Positions 58,428-64,000 of a stretch of DNA of 64,000 nucleotides are shown one piece after another. Numbering within the stretch: position 1 is the stretch's first letter; each line of letters begins with the position of its first letter. The notes below the pieces were generated by a model, which was given only the letters and a program-made list of their open reading frames with translations, was not told the DNA's origin and made no database searches. The DNA comes from Pelomonas sp. Root1217 (GTDB lineage Bacteria > Pseudomonadota > Gammaproteobacteria > Burkholderiales > Burkholderiaceae_C), in the NCBI RefSeq assembly GCF_001425705.1, contig NZ_LMDC01000001.1, positions 620,001 to 684,000 of the forward strand. The letters are read 5' to 3'. A program made the translations under genes and the position numbers.

Positions 58428-60308
58428 CTAGCTTTGCACACCGTGGCGCTCGCGCAGCCGGGCCAGCGCCTCCAGCGCCAGGCGCCGTTCCTCGTCAGTG
58501 GCGCCGCTGCCGCCAGGCAACGCGGCAGGGGCCCGGGACCGCAGCGCGGCGATCGCGCTGGACAGGTCGCCAGCCGGGTCGGACTCCTCGATGCCCAGTT
58601 CCTGCACGCTGCGCACCAGCCGATGCACGACGTCGGCATGGCCCTCCGCCGCCAGGCCGGCCTGGACGACGGCCCAGGGGCTGGCGCCGTGATGGGTCAG
58701 GTGGCGTTCCAGCCAATGGACGAGTTCGCCATGGCCGCCGGGCAGGTCGTGCAGCAAGGCGCGGTCCTCGTCGGGCAGGCTGTCCCAGAGCTCGCTGTGC
58801 TGCAGCAAGAGTCGGGTGGCATGGTCGGCGGCGGTCGCCGGCGTCACGCGCGGACCGGCGGGGCGAGGTTCCGCGTCGCGACGCGATTTCCAGTCACCTT
58901 TGCCTTTCCATTCCCCTTTGGGCTTCCATTCGCCTTTGGGCTGCCAACGCGGCTTTTCGGCGGGTGCCGCCGTCTCCGTGGTGGAGCCCGTGGCAGCTGC
59001 GGGTGCGCCTAGCCACAGCGCTTGCAGTTCGGCCTCAGGCAACTGCCCCTGGCGGGCGAGTTCGCCGAGCAATTGGCGACGCAGCAGGCCTTCCGGCAGC
59101 AAGGCCCAGAGGGGCTTGGCCTGGTTCAGCATGCGGGCGCGGCCTTCGGGTGTGCCAAGGTCACAGCCGTCGGCAGCGACCGTGATGAGCTGGCGCGACA
59201 GCGGCACGGCGCCCTCGATGCAGCGTTCGAAAGCCTCCGAGCCCAGCTCACGGACATAGGAGTCCGGGTCGTGCTCGGTGGGCAGGAACAGGAATTTGAC
59301 GGTGTGGGTTTCGGTCGCATGGGGCAGGGCGGCTTCAAGCGCCCGACCGGCTGCGCGACGGCCTGCGGCGTCGCCGTCAAAGCTGAAAACGACCATGTCC
59401 GTATGCCGGAAGAGCTTGTGCACATGATCGGCTGTGCAGGCCGTGCCCAGCGTCGCGACAGCGTTGCCGATGCCGTACTGAGCCAGGGCGACTACGTCCA
59501 TATAGCCCTCGACGACCAGTGCATAGCCGCGCTGGCGCATGGCCTGCCGGCCTTCGTAAAGGCCATAGAGCTCGCGGCCCTTGACGAAGACGGGCGTTTC
59601 GGGGGAATTCAGGTACTTGGGCTCGCCTTTGTCCAGCACGCGTCCGCCGAAGCCGATGACCTCGCCTTGCACGTTGCGGATGGGGAACATGATGCGGTCC
59701 CGGAAGCGGTCGTAGCGCTTGGCGTCCTCGCCGGGCTCGACCTCCGGGCTGATGACCAGGCCGGACTCGACGAGTTGCGGGTCGTCGTACGACGGGAAGC
59801 CGCTGGCGAGCGACCGCCAGCCTTCCGGCGCGTAGCCCAGGCCGAAATGCTTGGCGATCTGACCCGTCAGGCCGCGGCCCTTCAGGTATTCGACGGCGCG
59901 GGGCGCCGTGCGCAACTGGGCCTGGTAGTGCGCGGCCGCACGAGCCAGCACGTCGGTCAGGCTCTGCTGCCTGGCCTTCTCCACCTTGGCGCGCTCACGC
60001 TGCTCGGGGCTGCGCTCATCCTGAGGCACCACCATGCCAACCTGCTGGGCCAGGTCTTCCACGGCTTCGACGAAGGTGGCGGCGGTGTGCTCCATCAGGA
60101 AACCGATGGCATTGCCGTGCACGCCGCAGCCGAAGCAGTGGTAGGTCTGGCGGCTCGGGCTGACGATGAAGCTCGGCGACTTTTCTCCATGGAAGGGGCA
60201 CAGGCCCTTGTGGTTGATGCCCGCCTTTTTCAGCTCGACATGGCGGCCCACCACCTCGACGACATCGACGCGGGAGAGCAGGTCCTGAATAAAGCCGGGC
60301 GGGATCAC
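58428..60308 (-). CDS. dnaG: DNA primase
   Basis: Makes RNA primers for replication. The 626-residue protein has the N-terminal zinc ribbon (C37, H40, C58, C61), the TOPRIM core (VVEGYMDVVALAQYG; FDGDAAG), and a C-terminal DnaB-binding domain. Between them (about 450-472) is a linker with repeats of GEWKPKG/GEWKGKG, basic and tryptophan-rich, that I have not seen described. The start is GTG 60308, 9 bases after the GGDEF-EAL stop. It interacts with DnaB encoded at 35969. Confidence 0.96.
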   Translation of the reverse strand: MIPPGFIQDLLSRVDVVEVVGRHVELKKAGINHKGLCPFHGEKSPSFIVSPSRQTYHCFGCGVHGNAIGFLMEHTAATFVEAVEDLAQQVGMVVPQDERSPEQRERAKVEKARQQSLTDVLARAAAHYQAQLRTAPRAVEYLKGRGLTGQIAKHFGLGYAPEGWRSLASGFPSYDDPQLVESGLVISPEVEPGEDAKRYDRFRDRIMFPIRNVQGEVIGFGGRVLDKGEPKYLNSPETPVFVKGRELYGLYEGRQAMRQRGYALVVEGYMDVVALAQYGIGNAVATLGTACTADHVHKLFRHTDMVVFSFDGDAAGRRAAGRALEAALPHATETHTVKFLFLPTEHDPDSYVRELGSEAFERCIEGAVPLSRQLITVAADGCDLGTPEGRARMLNQAKPLWALLPEGLLRRQLLGELARQGQLPEAELQALWLGAPAAATGSTTETAAPAEKPRWQPKGEWKPKGEWKGKGDWKSRRDAEPRPAGPRVTPATAADHATRLLLQHSELWDSLPDEDRALLHDLPGGHGELVHWLERHLTHHGASPWAVVQAGLAAEGHADVVHRLVRSVQELGIEESDPAGDLSSAIAALRSRAPAALPGGSGATDEERRLALEALARLRERHGVQS

Positions 60309-60317
60309 CCGTGGATT

Positions 60318-63300
60318 TTAGAGATTGGCCTGGGACGGGCTGCGCAACTGGGCAATCCAGTCGCTGTTGCCGAAGGTTTGCATCCACCCGGACAGCGCCG
60401 AAGCGGGCATGGCCGCGGCAATGCCGTTGCCCTGGCCGAGGCGGCAGCCCAGGCGCAGAAGCTCGCGCGCATGGGCTCGGCTCTCGACGCCCTTGGCCAG
60501 CACGGCGCAGCCGATATTGCGCGCCAGGCCGATCACGCTCTCGACGAGCGACAGGTCCTGGGCGTCGCCCAGCATGCCCTGCACGTAGCTGCGGTCGAGC
60601 TTGAGGGTGTCCACAGGCAGGCGCTTGAGTGAACTGAGCCGCGAGTAGCCGGCGCCGAAGTCGTCCAGCGCGATGCCGACGCCCAGGCCCAGGCAGCGCT
60701 GGATGAGGGCTTGGGTGGCGACCGTCTCGACCAGCGCGTCAGACTCCAGCACGTCCAGGTGCAGCAAATGGGCGACCTCGGGCGACTGGCGCTGGATGAG
60801 TTCCTGCAGGCGCTGCGGGAAGTCGTGGCGGCGCAGTTGCCGGGCACCGACGTTGACGCTGACCGGCAGCCCCTTGCCATCGTTGACACCAGCGCGCAGC
60901 CAGGCCGTCGCCTGCGCCAGGGCCTGCTCGATGACCCAGTCGCCGATCTGCACCGCCAGGCCGGTCGTCTCGACCAGCGGCAAGAAATGGGCCGGTGCCA
61001 ACAGGCCGCGCTCGGGGTGCTGCCAACGCAGCAGCGCTTCCACGCCCATGACCTGGCCGCTGCGCAGGTCGATCTGCGGCTGGTAGTGCAGCAGCAGCTC
61101 ATTGCTGTCCAGGGCGCGCTGCAGGCGAGCGACGGCAATCATGCCGGCCTCATCGCGCTGGTCCAGCGTCGGGTCGTGGAACTGGATGCCGCACCGGCCG
61201 GCATGCTTGGCGCGGTAGAGAGCGTGGCCGGCGTGGCGCAGCAGGGTCTCCGGGTCGGCGTCGTCCTGGGGATAGAGGGTGGCGCCCATGCTGGCGCCGA
61301 TTTCAATGGCCAGGCCGTTGCCGACGCGGTTCTCCCGGATGGCGACCGGCGTGGACAGCACCGCCAGCAGGCGGTCGGCGGCCCGCTGGGCTTCTTCTGG
61401 CGTTTGCACGCGCATCAGCACGGCGAACTCGTCACCGTGCAGCCGGGCCAGTTGGTCGGCGGTATCTGGCGCGGCGCCGCGCGAGCCGCGCAACGCAGCT
61501 TGCAATCGGCCGCTGAGTTGAAGCAGCACGGCGTCGGCGACAAGCTGGCCGTGCTCCGCATTGACGCGGGCGAAGTCATCCAGATCGATGAGGCCGACAA
61601 CGAGCCTGAAGCCGTCGCGGTTGGCCGCGACCAGGGCCAGCTGCAGCCGCCGCATGAACTCGTCGCGGTTGGGCAGGCCAGTGGCGACGTCAAAGCGCAG
61701 GCTGCGGCGCAGCAGGTCCTGCTGGCGCAGGCTTTCGCCGAGGTCGGTCAGGCTCAGCAGCCGCCAGCGTGGGCTGACGCCCTCTGGCTCCGGTACCGGG
61801 CTGAGCTTGGTCGCGAAGACATGCCGGCCGCCGTCCTCAAGCTCGGCCTGCAACTGGCCGCTCCATGACAGGCCATCATTCAGCGCCGCCTGCAGCTCGG
61901 CGGTCTCGTGGCCGCTGCGCTGCAGGTTGGCGATGCTCAGCGGTGTCGCCGGCCGGCCGACGAGGGCCTCGCGCGGCGCATGCAGGATGTCGCAATAGGC
62001 CGCGTTGACCTCGACGACGCGCCACTGCGTGTCGATGACGGCCAGACCCTCGCTGGCCTGCTGGAAGAGGGTGGCCGACATGCGCTCGCGCTCTTCGGCC
62101 GTGTGGCGCCAGCTGACGTCCGCCAGCGTTGCGATGAGGCCACGCGCGCGGCCCTGGCGGTCGCGCAGCGGCACATGGGCCTGGAGCTCGTGCCAGCGCC
62201 AGTCGCCGCCATCGGCTGCCAGGCGCAATGACACGCCGAGCTGGTTGCGCTGCGGGTCACCCAGCAGCTCGCGCAGCGCCCGGCGCAGGGGCTCGCGGTC
62301 GCGCGGGTGGGCCAGGCGCAACCAATCCAGTGGCGCGCTGCCAGCGGCCGAGCCGTCCACAGGCGTCGTCAGTGCCAGCCAGCGCGCCGACGCATGACGG
62401 CGGCCCTCGGGCAGGCGCCACTCCGCCAGCGCCAGCCCCTGGGCGTCCAGCGCGCTGCGCCAGCCGTCCCGGTCGCGCAACTGATGGTGGCTCAGCGCGA
62501 TCAGTACCAGTGGCAGGAAGGCGAAACCCGCGCCCAAAATATAGGAGAGCAGGGACGGTGGCGCGCTGAGTGCCCACAGGCCCAGCAGGCCGGCACCGAG
62601 CAAGGCATTGGCGCGCGGTGAGGCCTGCAGCGCATGCAGGCAGAGCAGCAGATGCGGCAGCAGCAGGGTGGCACCGGCCTCAGGCAGCAAGATCAGGCCC
62701 GCCTGGGCGAGAACGGCCGCCGTGACCAGCATGCGAGCGGTCCAGCGGCCGCCGCGGCGGGGGCGTTGGGTGCTGGCCTGCAGGCAGGTGCCGGCGCAGA
62801 GCAGGCCAAAGCCCCACGCGGCCGCCAGTTCCAGCGCGCCACCGAGCGCGCCGCTTCGGGTCAGCCGCGCGGCCATCAAGGCTGCCAGCGCGAACAGTCC
62901 GGCCAGCGCCGGTGCGGCCAGGCCACCGAGCAGGCCGAAAAGAAGGACTTCGCGGCGGCCGGTGAGTCGGCCCGTCAGGCGCAGCCGACGCATCAGCGTG
63001 CGATTCAAAGCGATCGCGAGCAGGGGCAGGGCCAGCGCTGTCAGCACGGGTGGCGAAATCAGCAGGTCCAGTGCCGCGGCCGGATCGGCGGGCGAGCGCG
63101 CCAGCAAGGGCAGCCCGGCGCCCAGCAGCAAGCCCGCCATGACCAGGGGCAGCACCCAGGCGCTCAGCCGCCACAGCGTCAGCAGGCCCAGAGCCGCCAG
63201 CAGCATGGGCACCAGCAGATCCTGCGCCGGCATGGCCGCAACCGGCTGGGGAATGCGCAGCAGAGGCGGCAACGCGTCGGTGGCGAGCCCCCAGGCGGTG

Positions 63301-63479
63301 ACCAGGCCGCCACCGAGACCGGCCAGTGCGGCCAGGCCGACGCGGCGCAGACGGCGCCAGCCGCGGCGGCGGTCATGGATGCGGCGCGGGCCGGGTGGCA
63401 GGGTCGTGGAGGGCGGTGCCTGGACGCTCAGGTCCGGGGCCTGGTTGTCGGATTCCGGGTGGCCGGAATGCAGATCCAT
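60318..63479 (-). CDS. Membrane GGDEF-EAL protein with degenerate motifs
   Basis: A 1053-residue protein. The first 330 residues hold about eight hydrophobic helices; two PAS-like regions (about 340-600) follow; then GGDEF (signature is HGDEF at 681-685, and no RxxD inhibitory site) and EAL (EAL at 814-816). Most EAL metal ligands are kept (DDFGAGY; LKLDRSY; E of LDVLES), but the AEGVE motif reads AKGVE (K996). The first Glu of that motif is catalytic in characterised EAL domains, so hydrolysis may be lost. The start at ATG 63479 is chosen (ctgagg upstream); ATG 63584 would add 35 residues. It leads the dnaG-rpoD block. Confidence 0.85.
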   Translation of the reverse strand: MDLHSGHPESDNQAPDLSVQAPPSTTLPPGPRRIHDRRRGWRRLRRVGLAALAGLGGGLVTAWGLATDALPPLLRIPQPVAAMPAQDLLVPMLLAALGLLTLWRLSAWVLPLVMAGLLLGAGLPLLARSPADPAAALDLLISPPVLTALALPLLAIALNRTLMRRLRLTGRLTGRREVLLFGLLGGLAAPALAGLFALAALMAARLTRSGALGGALELAAAWGFGLLCAGTCLQASTQRPRRGGRWTARMLVTAAVLAQAGLILLPEAGATLLLPHLLLCLHALQASPRANALLGAGLLGLWALSAPPSLLSYILGAGFAFLPLVLIALSHHQLRDRDGWRSALDAQGLALAEWRLPEGRRHASARWLALTTPVDGSAAGSAPLDWLRLAHPRDREPLRRALRELLGDPQRNQLGVSLRLAADGGDWRWHELQAHVPLRDRQGRARGLIATLADVSWRHTAEERERMSATLFQQASEGLAVIDTQWRVVEVNAAYCDILHAPREALVGRPATPLSIANLQRSGHETAELQAALNDGLSWSGQLQAELEDGGRHVFATKLSPVPEPEGVSPRWRLLSLTDLGESLRQQDLLRRSLRFDVATGLPNRDEFMRRLQLALVAANRDGFRLVVGLIDLDDFARVNAEHGQLVADAVLLQLSGRLQAALRGSRGAAPDTADQLARLHGDEFAVLMRVQTPEEAQRAADRLLAVLSTPVAIRENRVGNGLAIEIGASMGATLYPQDDADPETLLRHAGHALYRAKHAGRCGIQFHDPTLDQRDEAGMIAVARLQRALDSNELLLHYQPQIDLRSGQVMGVEALLRWQHPERGLLAPAHFLPLVETTGLAVQIGDWVIEQALAQATAWLRAGVNDGKGLPVSVNVGARQLRRHDFPQRLQELIQRQSPEVAHLLHLDVLESDALVETVATQALIQRCLGLGVGIALDDFGAGYSRLSSLKRLPVDTLKLDRSYVQGMLGDAQDLSLVESVIGLARNIGCAVLAKGVESRAHARELLRLGCRLGQGNGIAAAMPASALSGWMQTFGNSDWIAQLRSPSQANL

Positions 63480-63822
63480 GGCTCGGGCCTCAGGCCAATA
63501 CCCAGGGCAGCGCGCGCATGCAGGGCGCTGGCCGAGTGAATGGGTGGCAACGATCGGGCATTGCCGCAATCTCGTCGCCGCCATGGCACGACGATCCCTG
63601 GGAAAACCCCAGGCGCAGGGTCGCTGGCAGCGTGACGAAAGGCATGGCGCAGTTTAGGCGGGACCTGCACCAAAAAGGAAAAGGGCCATCCCGTAGATGG
63701 ATGGCCCTGGTCGGTCGCGCCAGCGGGCGCCGGCGACGGGAATCTGTTCAAACCCTGCAGTCAAATCGCCGGCGTATGCCGGGCAATTGACCCGCAGGAA
63801 TTGGGCCTGCAGGAATTGCCGG
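63480..63822. other. Intergenic region before the GGDEF-EAL gene
   Basis: No gene seen, unless the upstream ATG at 63584 is the real start of the GGDEF-EAL gene. It contains the terminator after the H-NS gene and a direct repeat gcaggaattg at 63794-63803 and 63809-63818 of unknown meaning. Confidence 0.45.
63672..63708 (-). terminator. Terminator after the H-NS family gene
   Basis: Ten-base-pair stem agggccatcc/ggatggccct (63682-63691 and 63699-63708) followed on the minus strand by tttcctttttgg, 115 bases after the H-NS stop. Confidence 0.8.
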
Positions 63823-64000
63823 TCAGACGGAGAAATCGGTCAGCTTGGCACCGCCAGCAATGGCGGCCTTGAGCCATTTGGGCTGCAGACCCCGGCCACT
63901 CCAGGTTTCGCCGGTGGCCTGGTTGCGATACTTGGCGGCGACCTTGGACACCTTGGCCGGCTTGGGGGTGCGGGTGCTGAGGTCGGCCACCGTCAGGCCA
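63823..64000 (-). CDS. H-NS family nucleoid protein, C-terminal part (5' end outside window)
   Basis: The last 59 codons of an H-NS-type histone-like protein, cut by the window end. The DNA-binding motif is clear: KYRNQATGETWSGRGLQPKWL, the AT-hook-like loop of H-NS/BpH3 proteins (core SGRGLQP). A basic Lys/Pro linker (STRTPKPAKVSK) precedes it. It silences AT-rich or foreign DNA in related bacteria. The end of the gene has its own terminator. Confidence 0.9.
   Translation of the reverse strand, partial: GLTVADLSTRTPKPAKVSKVAAKYRNQATGETWSGRGLQPKWLKAAIAGGAKLTDFSV

Overview
The window is a 64 kb stretch of GC-rich chromosome from a betaproteobacterium, most likely order Burkholderiales and, from protein character recalled from memory, near the Roseateles/Rubrivivax/Leptothrix group. 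The evidence is the uninterrupted rpsB-tsf-pyrH-frr-uppS-cdsA-dxr-rseP-bamA-skp-lpxD-fabZ-lpxA-lpxB-rnhB cluster, a priB gene inside the rpsF-rpsR-rplI operon, a long RpoD with a Lys/Ala-rich N-terminus, hemP and a PEP-CTERM protein. No insertion sequence, prophage, plasmid gene or CRISPR array is visible. This is core genome with a few accessory genes.

Layout. 1-6520: the 3' end of purA, a phosphoribosyltransferase, tRNA-Leu(CAG) beside an inverted copy of its own 3' end, RNase R, and on the minus strand an FAD-dependent oxidoreductase with the bifunctional NAD(P)HX repair enzyme. 6521-21748: translation factors, UMP kinase, isoprenoid and phospholipid synthesis, RseP, BamA/Skp and lipid A synthesis, mostly with start/stop overlaps; together these build the cell envelope. 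21812-26266: a Fur box, hemP and a DUF2325 protein, then glgC and glgA for glycogen. 26255-34164: an EamA transporter, then ppsR, an HD-GYP-like gene and ppsA (gluconeogenic PEP synthesis and its regulator), then a sodium:solute symporter carrying an EF-hand loop. 34310-37393: rpsF-priB-rpsR-rplI and dnaB. 37403-46293: signalling and accessory genes, namely a PAS-PAS hybrid histidine kinase, a DUF421 membrane protein, an MFS exporter, a radical SAM protein under a near-consensus LexA box, a lipid A phosphoethanolamine transferase and a receiver-TPR protein. 46548-50834: hslR, grpE, dnaK and dnaJ on the minus strand, with a textbook sigma-32 promoter before grpE. 50931-55696: a repeat-rich PEP-CTERM protein, ferrochelatase and a cyclase-FHA protein. 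55849-64000: rpoD, dnaG and a membrane GGDEF-EAL protein in one block, then an H-NS family gene cut by the window edge.

I see no wholly new multi-gene system. The best leads are a LexA operator that overlaps the start codon of a photoproduct-lyase-like radical SAM gene; a tRNA-Leu gene facing an inverted copy of its own 3' end; perfect DnaA boxes directly before dnaB and between grpE and dnaK; a GGDEF-EAL protein with changed signature residues leading the dnaG-rpoD block; and a Na+ symporter with a built-in EF-hand loop. All functional calls rest on reading protein motifs and gene order; no database search was possible.
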